Assembly: GCA_030632625.1 (NCBI GenBank)
Contig: DAOVUK010000178.1
Coordinates: 1 to 6,794 of the forward strand
Reading direction: 5' to 3'
From: Gammaproteobacteria bacterium
GTDB lineage: Bacteria; Pseudomonadota; Gammaproteobacteria; GRL18
DNA: 6,794 nucleotides
The notes under the pieces are model-generated. The model was not told where the DNA came from and ran no database searches. It saw nothing but the letters and a program-made list of their open reading frames with translations. This document shows positions 1 to 6,111 of the stretch, one piece after another; the stretch's first letter is position 1; the number at the start of each line of letters is the position of its first letter. Both the position numbers and the translations under genes were made by a program.

Positions 1-1
1 A

Positions 2-184
2 ACAAAAGAAAGAAATGAGCAGCTCAAACAGACTCTCGAAAATAAAATTAATGAAAAAAATATTCAACCGGAAGAAGTTATTTCAGAGTTAAAAAAACTG
101 TTAGCTGAAGCTGAACAGATAAAACGATGTCTTTACCAGGGGCAAACCGCCAATGAACTGAAGGATTGTATTGTTAAACCCTGA
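2..184 (+). CDS. 3' end of an unidentified gene, coiled-coil-like C-terminus
   Basis: An open frame runs in from the window's left edge and ends at a TGA at 182-184, giving about 60 C-terminal residues. The peptide is rich in Glu, Lys, Gln and Leu, with heptad-like stretches such as EEVISELKKLLAEAEQIKR, so it is probably helical or a coiled coil. It ends with two cysteines (in KRCLYQ and KDCIVKP). The start and any diagnostic domain lie outside the window, and I do not recognise the family. The gene is convergent with the following minus-strand lapD gene, leaving 102 nt between them. The protein-like composition and clean stop support a real gene, but chance cannot be excluded. Confidence 0.6.
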   Translation, partial: TKERNEQLKQTLENKINEKNIQPEEVISELKKLLAEAEQIKRCLYQGQTANELKDCIVKP

Positions 185-286
185 GCCCGTCCTGAATAAG
201 TAACAATCTGTATTATTTTAATTGTGTTTTCATATCTATAAATTTCCCCGGATTTAAAGTAATTCCTTCCGTTTCAATATTTTACC
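185..286. other. Convergent intergenic region
   Basis: AT-rich gap between the + strand gene end and the lapD stop. Only a weak 5-bp hairpin (CAATA/TATTG) is visible next to the lapD stop. I see no GC-rich stem followed by a T-run, so no convincing terminator for either gene. Confidence 0.4.
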
Positions 287-2236
287 TTATTGTTCTATTG
301 CCTCTGGTTTACCTATGAAATAGCCCTGAAAATAATCCAGTTTCATATTTTTCAGGATATGGAGATCTTTTTCTTCTTCAATACCTTCGGCTATAATTTT
401 AATGTCCAGATTATGAGCGGTATTAATAATTTGTCTCATATAATTGATGATATCATTATTATCCTGGATATTAGATGCATAACTGCCATGCACCTTGATA
501 AAGTTAATTTTAATATCACGTAAGTATGACATGGAGGCAAAACCGATTCCAAAGTGATCAATTGAAAACTGGCAGGCAAAAGGTTCCATAATCATGAGCA
601 GATTTTTATATTCTGCCAGTGTTTTAATGACATTATATTCGGGTACTTCAATGACTAGCTGACTCTGATGTTTGCTTGATAAGCCACTTATTTGTTCTCG
701 TAACCAGACTGGAAATGAAGGATCCTGCAATGTATCCCGTGATAAATTAATGCAATAAATGGAATCCGCTCCGGATTGAATTCGAGTCAAAATATGGTTT
801 ATTACCCAGCGATCGATAAAGCGGGTTATTTGTAAATGCTCTGCCATCGGGATAAAGATCCCTGCTGAAATAAGCTGTTCCTGATGATTAAGTCGGAGCA
901 GAATTTCCTGAAAAACTGTATTGTTGCCAGCATCCACTGTTTTTTGAAAATACAATTGAAACCAGTCTTTTTCAATGGCCTCGATTATAATTTTATTCCA
1001 TTCTTCTGAGCCATGAACCTGGAAATCCTTATTTTGCTGATTGTCATAAAGATGATAAGCATTAATGCCTTTTTGCTGAGCGAGTCTTAAGGCCATATCC
1101 GCCTCAGATAACAAGTTTCCCATATCCTGGTTAATGTGGGTGGTGACGATACCGATATGAGCAATGTCGGTGTCTTCAAGCTGGAGGGTTTGGGCAATTG
1201 ATAAGAGTGCTTGTTGTAATTGATCGCCAAGTGCCAGAATGAGATCAGGACTGATGGATTTTATCAGTAAGGTAAATTCACTGCCTGATAAACGGGCAAC
1301 TAATGCATTAGGATAATTTTCACTGAACTTGTTGAGTAATTCAGCCAGTTCGGTTAATAAGTTATTTCCCATGAGGTGCCCGTATTGTTTGTTAATCAGT
1401 ACTAAATCATTGAGCTGCATAATGATCAGACAGCCGCCTCCAGTATCATTTTCTGATTGACAAAAATATTTGAGTTGTTTAATAAAAATGGAGCGGTTGG
1501 ATAAGCCGGTGACTTCATCCTGAAAGGCCTGTTTTTGTAAATCTTCAGTCATTTTTGCCTGTTCTGAAAAAATATTTTTCAATTTATCAGACATTATATT
1601 TAAAGCGGTAACAACTTGCAGGAATTCTATAGTTTTTGGTTTGATATTGATGGTTGGAAATTCTCGATTACAAATAGCATTAGCCTGTTCCCGGATAGCC
1701 ATCAGCGGTTTTAATAAAAAATTTAGTGCAAAGGCGGTAATAAGCAGAATAACAAACATGACTAAAATATAGACCTGTAAGGTATTGAGTGTATTTTTCC
1801 ATAATTGTTCATAAGCAAAGCCCGGATAGCTTTGTATACTGATGGTGCCGACAGTTTGCCAGCCATTTTCTACTATGGCTTCCTGAAAGGGGGCCTGTAA
1901 TGGAAATAAATTAACAAACCATGCAGGTACGTTATTAATAACTAAAGGACGTTTTTTTTCAAAAAGTACTTTATTGTCAATATCTTTAATAATGATTTCT
2001 TTATAGTAACCACTATCAAACATTGCATTGGTATAAACTTCTAATGTGGCAATATCGTTATTACTTATTTCAGAGGTTAAAGCAATGCCCAGTGAGGTAG
2101 CTGCATCCTGTGCATGAGAAGATAATTGCTCATTGAGATAATCACGGATGTTTTCAGCACTGACAAAAAAAGTACTGACAAAGAGTGTTATAAAAATAAC
2201 ACCGATCATAATGATTATTTGTTTAAATAATGTCAT
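287..2236 (-). CDS. lapD: LapD-like inner-membrane c-di-GMP receptor (degenerate GGDEF-EAL)
   Basis: A 649-residue transmembrane receptor that binds cytoplasmic c-di-GMP and then sequesters the periplasmic protease LapG, keeping the surface adhesin attached. Order: TM1 about 4-26, a periplasmic domain about 27-153 with the LapD-typical stretches SSHAQDAATSLG and VPAWFVNLF, TM2 about 154-176, HAMP-like linker to about 230, GGDEF-like domain about 238-400, EAL-like domain about 410-645. Both enzymatic signatures are ruined: GGDEF reads SGSEF (317-321), EAL reads EIL (444-446), the DD pair reads DH (560-561), and the later K-x-D reads KVH (581-583). This fits the known LapD role as a receptor, not an enzyme. 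Trp126 in ENGW aligns by eye with the Trp reported to be important for LapG binding in Pseudomonas fluorescens LapD. The start is set by an AGGA site at 2247-2250 that lies just upstream of the lapG stop, suggesting translational coupling with lapG. Confidence 0.93.
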   Translation of the reverse strand: MTLFKQIIIMIGVIFITLFVSTFFVSAENIRDYLNEQLSSHAQDAATSLGIALTSEISNNDIATLEVYTNAMFDSGYYKEIIIKDIDNKVLFEKKRPLVINNVPAWFVNLFPLQAPFQEAIVENGWQTVGTISIQSYPGFAYEQLWKNTLNTLQVYILVMFVILLITAFALNFLLKPLMAIREQANAICNREFPTINIKPKTIEFLQVVTALNIMSDKLKNIFSEQAKMTEDLQKQAFQDEVTGLSNRSIFIKQLKYFCQSENDTGGGCLIIMQLNDLVLINKQYGHLMGNNLLTELAELLNKFSENYPNALVARLSGSEFTLLIKSISPDLILALGDQLQQALLSIAQTLQLEDTDIAHIGIVTTHINQDMGNLLSEADMALRLAQQKGINAYHLYDNQQNKDFQVHGSEEWNKIIIEAIEKDWFQLYFQKTVDAGNNTVFQEILLRLNHQEQLISAGIFIPMAEHLQITRFIDRWVINHILTRIQSGADSIYCINLSRDTLQDPSFPVWLREQISGLSSKHQSQLVIEVPEYNVIKTLAEYKNLLMIMEPFACQFSIDHFGIGFASMSYLRDIKINFIKVHGSYASNIQDNNDIINYMRQIINTAHNLDIKIIAEGIEEEKDLHILKNMKLDYFQGYFIGKPEAIEQ

Positions 2237-2246
2237 GAAACTATTT

Positions 2247-2250
2247 TCCT
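2247..2250 (-). promoter_or_regulatory. Ribosome binding site of lapD next to the lapG stop
   Basis: AGGA core (minus strand) inside AAAAGGAAA, 10 nt before the lapD ATG and adjacent to the lapG TAA (2252-2254). A ribosome finishing lapG would cover it, so the two proteins are probably made in a coupled way. Confidence 0.6.
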
Positions 2251-2251
2251 T

Positions 2252-2917
2252 TTATAACAATTCTTTGTTCATTCGATTAGTCAGTTCAGTCCATAAGCGG
2301 ATTCGGGAGCTGTTACCAACCCTTTTACCAAGATTTTTCTGTTTTTGTATCCACATGCCTTCACCATTAAAACTGTAAACGGGTTTTAAATCTTTACGTT
2401 TGGATGCGGGTAGAATTTTTTTATTGATATTATCAAGTACCAATGGCACAGCGCGTCTGGTTTTACTATAGGTCAATACCATGTGGGCCTGATTTAACTT
2501 TAAGGCTTTAACGTAGGTTAGTTTTAGATGATCAATGGGTACACCCAGAGAGATCAGGGTGAAATACTTGATGATGGTGAAATCTTCACAATCTCCGGCA
2601 CTTTTTAGCAGGGTTTCTATGGGGGTTGCCCAGTAATCTTTTTGTTTCCATAGTTTCTTATCTGAAACCCATTGCAGTTGATCATTAAAAAAATCATTGG
2701 TTAACTTTAATTTTTCAGTTTCTGATTTATCCTGATTTTCAGTGACAAATTTTTTCCAGTTGAGAAAGCGATCAAGTACTTCTTTGCCATAATTTTGTTC
2801 AATTTGAGCTATTTTTTTTTCGGAATAAAGGATGTAATTTTGCTGGGCATTAAGCCATTCTGCAATGCTGGCAAAAGAAATAATTAATATGAGAATGGAT
2901 GGAGAAAATCTATGCAT
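2252..2917 (-). CDS. lapG: LapG-like periplasmic cysteine protease (transglutaminase-like)
   Basis: A 221-residue bacterial transglutaminase-like cysteine protease of the LapG family. The family cleaves a double-alanine site near the N-terminus of LapA-type giant adhesins and so releases them from the cell surface. An N-terminal hydrophobic stretch (about 7-24, ending LNAQQ) is a Sec signal. The catalytic triad is visible as Cys110 in SAGDCEDF, His145 in QAHMVL and Asp162 in LVLDNIN. Asp109, Glu111 and Asp112 around the cysteine match the acidic residues known to hold calcium in LapG. Length is normal for the family. It lies 15 nt upstream of lapD on the same strand, the usual pairing. The ATG at 2915-2917 has no strong Shine-Dalgarno sequence, so translation initiation may be weak, but the signal peptide begins properly here. 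Confidence 0.93.
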   Translation of the reverse strand: MHRFSPSILILIISFASIAEWLNAQQNYILYSEKKIAQIEQNYGKEVLDRFLNWKKFVTENQDKSETEKLKLTNDFFNDQLQWVSDKKLWKQKDYWATPIETLLKSAGDCEDFTIIKYFTLISLGVPIDHLKLTYVKALKLNQAHMVLTYSKTRRAVPLVLDNINKKILPASKRKDLKPVYSFNGEGMWIQKQKNLGKRVGNSSRIRLWTELTNRMNKELL

Positions 2918-2958
2918 ATTTAATAACTTAGCACAGCTTTTTTAAAAAACAAATGACT

Positions 2959-2996
2959 CAGATAAAATAATGCGGGATTGACTGCAATATTTGCAG
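2959..2996 (-). promoter_or_regulatory. Candidate lapG promoter with overlapping palindrome
   Basis: A palindrome with arms CTGCAA (2982-2987) and TTGCAG (2991-2996) around a 3-nt centre lies about 65 nt upstream of the lapG start. On the minus strand its TTGCAG arm (2987-2982) could serve as a -35 box, 17 nt before a poor -10 candidate TATCTG (2964-2959). The symmetry is seen directly. The promoter and operator roles are guesses. Confidence 0.25.
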
Positions 2997-3046
2997 AGGA
3001 GGGTAGTAATAGGAGTAGAAGAACCCTTCACCCCAATAACTACGCA

Positions 3047-3059
3047 ACACTTTAAGTGT
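3047..3059. repeat. 13-bp palindrome ACACTT-T-AAGTGT
   Basis: Perfect 6-bp arms around one base, lying between the small membrane ORF and lapG. The single-base centre makes it a better protein-binding site than an RNA hairpin, and no T-run follows, so it does not look like an intrinsic terminator. Function unknown. Confidence 0.35.
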
Positions 3060-3101
3060 CGTGCTGATTGGGAAGACAGGTTTGATGGTTATAGCAAATT
3101 A

Positions 3102-3203
3102 TTAAACAACTGATACCCAGACGAGTGTGATTGCTGTAATTAATGAGATTAGAACAACTGCAGCAGCAGTGCAGTTAATGCAGATTTTTCCAAGTAAATT
3201 CAT
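3102..3203 (-). CDS. Small hydrophobic membrane protein, 33 residues
   Basis: ATG (3203) to TAA (3102) encodes MNLLGKICINC followed by TAAAVVLISLITAITLVWVSVV. The short N-terminal head carries one Lys and a C-x-x-C pair (Cys8, Cys11). One membrane-spanning helix of about 20 residues fills the rest. A strong Shine-Dalgarno GAGGGG sits 7 nt before the ATG, the best in this part of the window. It is too short for usual gene callers. It is on the same strand as lapG and lapD, 184 nt upstream of lapG, so it may share a transcript with them. I do not recognise the family. The RBS, clean hydrophobic pattern and dominance of membrane-favoured residues support a real gene, but no homology could be checked. 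Confidence 0.6.
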   Translation of the reverse strand: MNLLGKICINCTAAAVVLISLITAITLVWVSVV

Positions 3204-3210
3204 AGTAAGT

Positions 3211-3216
3211 CCCCTC
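3211..3216 (-). promoter_or_regulatory. Strong Shine-Dalgarno site of the 33-residue ORF
   Basis: GAGGGG on the minus strand with 7 nt spacing to the ATG at 3203. This is near-ideal for a ribosome binding site and is the main reason to regard the small ORF as translated. Confidence 0.6.
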
Positions 3217-3266
3217 TTGTGGTTTATAAAAAACCTTAATTTATAATAAATAAAAATTAACTCATA

Positions 3267-3293
3267 AATAATTCAGCTTAATTGTGAATTATT
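3267..3293. repeat. Inverted repeat AATAATTCA / TGAATTATT
   Basis: Perfect 9-bp arms (3267-3275 and 3285-3293) around a 9-nt loop, about 65 nt upstream of the small ORF and 120 nt downstream of the Tim44-like gene. The AT-rich stem with no clear T-run makes it a poor terminator. It could be an operator for the small ORF or lapG transcript. Role unproven. Confidence 0.4.
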
Positions 3294-3389
3294 AAAATCA
3301 TTGCAGGCATTCTAACAGGATAATTCGCCTATATTCAATAGGGTAATTACTATAATTTTCAACAAGTTGTTAGTTATAATATATTGATT

Positions 3390-3409
3390 TTCTAATGTTT
3401 TTTTTAGAA
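3390..3409 (-). terminator. Weak hairpin after the Tim44-like gene
   Basis: Arms TTCTAA and TTAGAA pair across an 8-nt loop immediately downstream of the stop at 3412. The stem is short and AT-rich, and on the minus strand the homopolymer run is A rather than T. It may be only a composition effect. It is the only terminator-like structure at this gene end. Confidence 0.2.
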
Positions 3410-3411
3410 TG

Positions 3412-4476
3412 TTATTCCAGCTGCTGCAGACCATCTAAATACCAGGTGGGTTCAGCACTGTTATTTTTCCTGACAAAGTGCCATAATTCTCTTACCTGTG
3501 CTGCACGTCCCTGAGTATCGCTGGGGCCAGAAATGTCTTCATCAGAATCAGCCTCATCTAACAGGGCATCAAATAACACAGAGGCTTCACTATGCTGATC
3601 GAGTTCATTGAAATCAAGGAGTTTCGCATCAAGCTGGACAATGCGGGTTGTACCCTGTGACGGCTCTGCTGCCAGCTGATGTGATATTTCATTAAAAATT
3701 GCCTCGGTTGTTAAGCCTTTTATTGCTTGCAAATCACCCTTATCCCAGGCTTGCTGCAAAAGAGTATAGGCAGAACGTGCACCGTCAAGAAACTCTTGCT
3801 GATGAAACCATTGAGGTAAAATAATCTCATTTGGCTGTGTCGCCTGTTGGGTATTTTGAGATTGACCAAAGTTCATACCAAAGCTCTCTGCAAAACTACT
3901 GTCTTTGCTATTTTTCTGGTGAGTCTGCTTCGATGATGAGCTCTGTCCAGCTGCAAAATCATCAGAGAAACTGGCATCCATCTTGTCTGAGTGCAGCTCA
4001 AACTGCTTCTGAGTTGTGTGCTTTTCAAAATAACTGTCTTCAGCCTGAGGCTCTATATCTGCATTATAAACACCCGCTGCTGCAGGTTTTGCCTGCGGGG
4101 TGGGCATCTTACGCTTCATAAACCATATTACTGCCCAGATAATGCCTCCGATAATTAAAATGTCAAAGAAATTAATGTTTTCAAATGCCCCGCCAAAAAA
4201 GAGAGCGCCTAACAGGCCGCCTAATGCCAGACCACCCAGCATTCCCATAAGGCCACCACGACTGGACAGTTGTTGCTTGCGCTGCTGGTTGGCTGCGGAT
4301 GCTTTTTGCTGAGAAAAAGATTTTTGCTGAGTTGTTTTTTGCTTAAATGGCGAGCTGTAAGATCTTTTGCCGCCAAAAGAAGCACCGCCGCCAAAGCGTT
4401 TGGCCTCAACGCTGCTGGCCAGAATAAACAGCAATGAGATAAGGCTTACAAAAGAGAAAAGTAAATTTTTATGCAT
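3412..4476 (-). CDS. Tim44-like domain membrane protein
   Basis: A 354-residue protein read from the ATG at 4476. Residues 1-25 form a Sec signal peptide (MHKNLLFSFV... ending VEA). A Gly/Ser/Gln-rich low-complexity stretch (26-75, starting KRFGGGASFGGKRS) follows, then a Gly/Leu-rich hydrophobic segment (about 76-97) and a clear TM helix (about 101-120, GGIIWAVIWFMKRK). A long polar linker leads to a C-terminal Tim44-like domain (about 222-352: WFHQQEFLDGARSAYTLLQQ, WDKGDLQAIKGL, VRELWHFVRK, WYLDGLQQLE). Bacterial members are conserved in proteobacteria; their role is not firmly established, and mitochondrial import is not implied. An open frame continues upstream to an ATG at 4632, but that version would put 52 residues before the signal peptide, overlap the preceding gene and read through a palindromic repeat, so I use 4476. 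The RBS at this start is weak (ACGAG). Confidence 0.85.
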   Translation of the reverse strand: MHKNLLFSFVSLISLLFILASSVEAKRFGGGASFGGKRSYSSPFKQKTTQQKSFSQQKASAANQQRKQQLSSRGGLMGMLGGLALGGLLGALFFGGAFENINFFDILIIGGIIWAVIWFMKRKMPTPQAKPAAAGVYNADIEPQAEDSYFEKHTTQKQFELHSDKMDASFSDDFAAGQSSSSKQTHQKNSKDSSFAESFGMNFGQSQNTQQATQPNEIILPQWFHQQEFLDGARSAYTLLQQAWDKGDLQAIKGLTTEAIFNEISHQLAAEPSQGTTRIVQLDAKLLDFNELDQHSEASVLFDALLDEADSDEDISGPSDTQGRAAQVRELWHFVRKNNSAEPTWYLDGLQQLE

Positions 4477-4526
4477 AGAAAACTCGTTTTTTATAGGGAT
4501 TAAAATAATAATATTGCTTGTTTTGT

Positions 4527-4554
4527 GTAGAGACGTTGCATGCAACTTCTCTAC
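4527..4554. repeat. 28-nt near-perfect palindromic repeat
   Basis: Outer arms GTAGAGA (4527-4533) and TCTCTAC (4548-4554) enclose the self-complementary GTTGCATGCAAC (4535-4546). The only mismatch is C4534 opposite T4547. It lies in the 94-nt gap between the lipoprotein and Tim44-like genes. From memory, near-identical palindromes beginning GTAGAGACG are dispersed in many copies in cyanobacterial and some other bacterial genomes, so this looks like a small mobile or REP-like repeat, not a gene-specific site. In RNA it would fold into a stable hairpin and might separate expression of the two genes. Confidence 0.75.
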
Positions 4555-4570
4555 GGTAGTATGAGAAGAA

Positions 4571-4984
4571 TTACCAGAATGAAGCTTCTTTTTCTGGTGC
4601 CTGTAAAGTGAATTGTCCAATGAGTTGTTCATTCTGACTTAATTTTGCATGGCCTTTTTCAGTGACCATAAATTCATAGGTCACTTTCTTATCTGAATTA
4701 TCAGAGTGAACACATTGCATTTGCATCGTGTGCTCACCAGCAGCAGACCAGAAGCAGCGACGAATAGACTCTTCTTTGCCATCAGTGTAAAAATCAGCAG
4801 TCCCTTGAAAGATAATATTAATTGTAGCGATATGATGTGAATTTTTGCCGTCAGCTTGCCATTTCCCTGCGCCGGGATGTGGTGAACAGCCTGACAAAGT
4901 CAATAAAAAGGTCATAAAAAATAGAATAACGGCAGTTTCCTGAAAGTGTATTGTTTTAAAATGGTTGACAAATATTTTCAGCAT
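4571..4984 (-). CDS. Small lipoprotein of unknown function
   Basis: A 137-residue protein with a lipoprotein signal: a basic, rather long N-terminus (MLKIFVNHFK), a hydrophobic core (about 18-30) and the lipobox LSGC with Cys33 as the lipidated residue. Ser at +2 suggests outer-membrane sorting. The mature part starts SPHPGAGKWQADG and has two cysteines (Cys77 and Cys91) that could form a disulfide, within a beta-rich-looking segment (ATINIIFQGTADFY, KVTYEFMVTE). I do not recognise a named family. The start at 4984 has a fair Shine-Dalgarno (AAGAGAT). Met24 is too close to the lipobox to start a signal peptide. It lies upstream of the Tim44-like gene on the same strand and may be co-transcribed with it. 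Confidence 0.75.
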   Translation of the reverse strand: MLKIFVNHFKTIHFQETAVILFFMTFLLTLSGCSPHPGAGKWQADGKNSHHIATINIIFQGTADFYTDGKEESIRRCFWSAAGEHTMQMQCVHSDNSDKKVTYEFMVTEKGHAKLSQNEQLIGQFTLQAPEKEASFW

Positions 4985-5075
4985 TATTTGATCTCTTGCC
5001 TATTTTGGGATTATTAAAAGTCTGGAAATGAACTTTTCTATAATATATATGATTGATTTAATAGTGATTTTTGTG

Positions 5076-5152
5076 TGGTGCCCCCGAGACGATTCGAACG
5101 TCCGGCCTACCCCTTAGGAGGGGGTCGCTCTATCCAGCTGAGCTACGGGGGC
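5076..5152 (-). tRNA. tRNA-Arg (anticodon CCT)
   Basis: A complete 77-nt cloverleaf on the minus strand: acceptor GCCCCCG paired with CGGGGGC, D arm GCTC/GAGC, anticodon stem ACCCC/GGGGT with loop CTCCTAA, variable AGGCC, T arm GGACG/CGTCT with loop TTCGAAT, discriminator A and an encoded CCA (5076-5078). The anticodon CCT lies at 5116-5118 and reads the rare Arg codon AGG. No other tRNA is adjacent. tRNA-Arg(CCU) genes are well-known integration sites for genomic islands, which would enter at the 3' end (low-coordinate side). I see no second copy of the 3' end in the window. A TAAAAT box about 30 nt upstream is a possible -10. Confidence 0.97.
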
Positions 5153-5352
5153 TTAACCTTCTTTAACAGAAGCAGCATTTTAACTTATTTGCTATTTGGA
5201 AGAAAGTAGGAAATTTGTTTGGTTCATCATAGAGTTGAGAGAGACGCACTGCCGGCCTTGTTGAATGATTCCCTGCTTTAGCAAAATACTCTAATAGTTC
5301 AGGGCTATTAGGAAGTTTCGTGACTTGACGATTAAGAAGTAGCTTGGCGATG

Positions 5353-5411
5353 AGCTTGCGAAGCCCAACAATAACCATCTAATCAGGCTCATCTGTTGGG
5401 CTTCGCAGGCT
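5353..5411. repeat. REP-like inverted repeat with GCGAAGCCCAACA arms
   Basis: Arms at 5353-5370 (AGCTTGCGAAGCCCAACA) and 5394-5411 (TGTTGGGCTTCGCAGGCT) are complementary at 17 of 18 positions, with a 23-nt loop. The right arm ends 2 nt before the stop codon of the Csp1-like gene (5413-5415), so the transcript would end in a stable hairpin. The left flank (AGCTTGGCGATG from 5341) extends the resemblance to the dispersed GTTGGG...GCGAAGC...CCCAAC repeats I know from several bacterial genomes, chiefly those with many REP-like elements. It may act as a terminator or mRNA stabiliser here, but there is no clear T-run. Confidence 0.7.
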
Positions 5412-5412
5412 T

Positions 5413-5895
5413 CTAGGAAAGGCTGAGTTTGATTGCATCAATAATATTGTCACAGGCTGTGGCACATGCTTCACACTCAATGTGTTTTTCATGTTTTCTG
5501 CATTCTTTTGCACAGTCTCTGCATACTTGTTCACATACCCGTGAATAGTCTTTAGTGTAACTCGAATTTGATGCCACAAGATAAGCAAAACCACCGCAAA
5601 CAGCCTGCATTTCCTGCACCTTGCTGGCACAGTCCGCCAGTTCTGTATCACCCTCCGTGAAACTTACCATACAATGTGAAGTACAGCGCCGACCTTTATC
5701 AATACAGCTATTGACTGCATCCATCAACCCTACTAATTGTGTTGCATGCTTACTGTGATCGTGTCCCTTCATAGCAGCAGAGGCAGAACCTGCATAGGCT
5801 GCAGTTACAGCACCTATACCCAATAGCACATCACGACGACTAATATTCGTATTTTTTTCCTGTTGCTTAACAGATACCGTTTCTTTTTTTGACAT
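5413..5895 (-). CDS. Csp1-like Tat-exported copper storage protein (Cys-rich four-helix bundle)
   Basis: A 160-residue protein with a twin-arginine signal: SRRDVLLG (19-26), a hydrophobic stretch to about 37 and a likely cleavage after SASA (about 40). The mature part begins with a His-rich patch (His45, His47, His50) and carries 12 cysteines at 64, 71, 75, 89, 100, 121, 125, 128, 132, 141, 144 and 148, mostly spaced C-x3-C or C-x2-C so that they face inward in helices. This matches the four-helix-bundle copper-binding family, whose exported member Csp1 from a methanotroph stores many Cu(I) ions on 13 cysteines. The likely role is periplasmic copper storage or detoxification. Tat export fits a protein folded before transport. 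The start at 5895 has a GAGGG site about 9 nt upstream. Its Cu(I) capacity is inferred from the family. Confidence 0.85.
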   Translation of the reverse strand: MSKKETVSVKQQEKNTNISRRDVLLGIGAVTAAYAGSASAAMKGHDHSKHATQLVGLMDAVNSCIDKGRRCTSHCMVSFTEGDTELADCASKVQEMQAVCGGFAYLVASNSSYTKDYSRVCEQVCRDCAKECRKHEKHIECEACATACDNIIDAIKLSLS

Positions 5896-5928
5896 TTTTC
5901 TAGTCCCTCAATTAAACAAAATAGAAGT

Positions 5929-5957
5929 ATTGTTGTACTGCAGATGAGGACAACAAA
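5929..5957. promoter_or_regulatory. Inverted repeat ATTGTTGT-N13-ACAACAAT upstream of the Csp1-like gene
   Basis: Perfect 8-bp arms (5929-5936 and 5950-5957) lie 34-62 nt upstream of the Csp1-like start. The position and symmetry suit an operator or a leader hairpin. It does not match the copper-regulator boxes I know, so any link to copper control is inference. Confidence 0.35.
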
Positions 5958-6111
5958 TCGTGGCTTATAAGATTATTAGGCTTATAGATTTAATCATAGG
6001 CTGGAAATAAAAAAATACCCTAAGTATTTTCATAGTCTTTTGCTGGGATATCCACTATCAGCCTGCGGATAACTATTAGTGTGGCTAGTGGGTTTCAATG
6101 GATCAGCCTGA

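Noticed and set aside
2995..3001. Shine-Dalgarno-like AGAGGAGGG run on the + strand
   Set aside because: No ATG, GTG or TTG follows at a usable distance with an open frame.
4477..4632. N-terminal extension of the Tim44-like gene to an ATG at 4632
   Set aside because: It would bury the signal peptide 52 residues inside the protein, overlap the lipoprotein gene by 62 nt and translate through a palindromic repeat.
5076..5152. tRNA-Arg(CCU) as the boundary of an integrated island
   Set aside because: No direct repeat of the tRNA 3' end and no integrase gene is visible in the window; the genes on the 3' side look like ordinary chromosomal ones.
5163..5378. 71-codon minus-strand ORF between the Csp1-like gene and the tRNA
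   Set aside because: It begins inside the REP-like repeat, lacks a Shine-Dalgarno site, ends only 11 nt before the tRNA where the tRNA promoter must lie, and resembles no family I know. It could be a gene fragment, but I cannot support it.
5379..5651. 90-codon minus-strand ORF overlapping the Csp1-like gene
   Set aside because: It lies in another frame of the clearly recognisable Cys-rich gene and shows no domain of its own.
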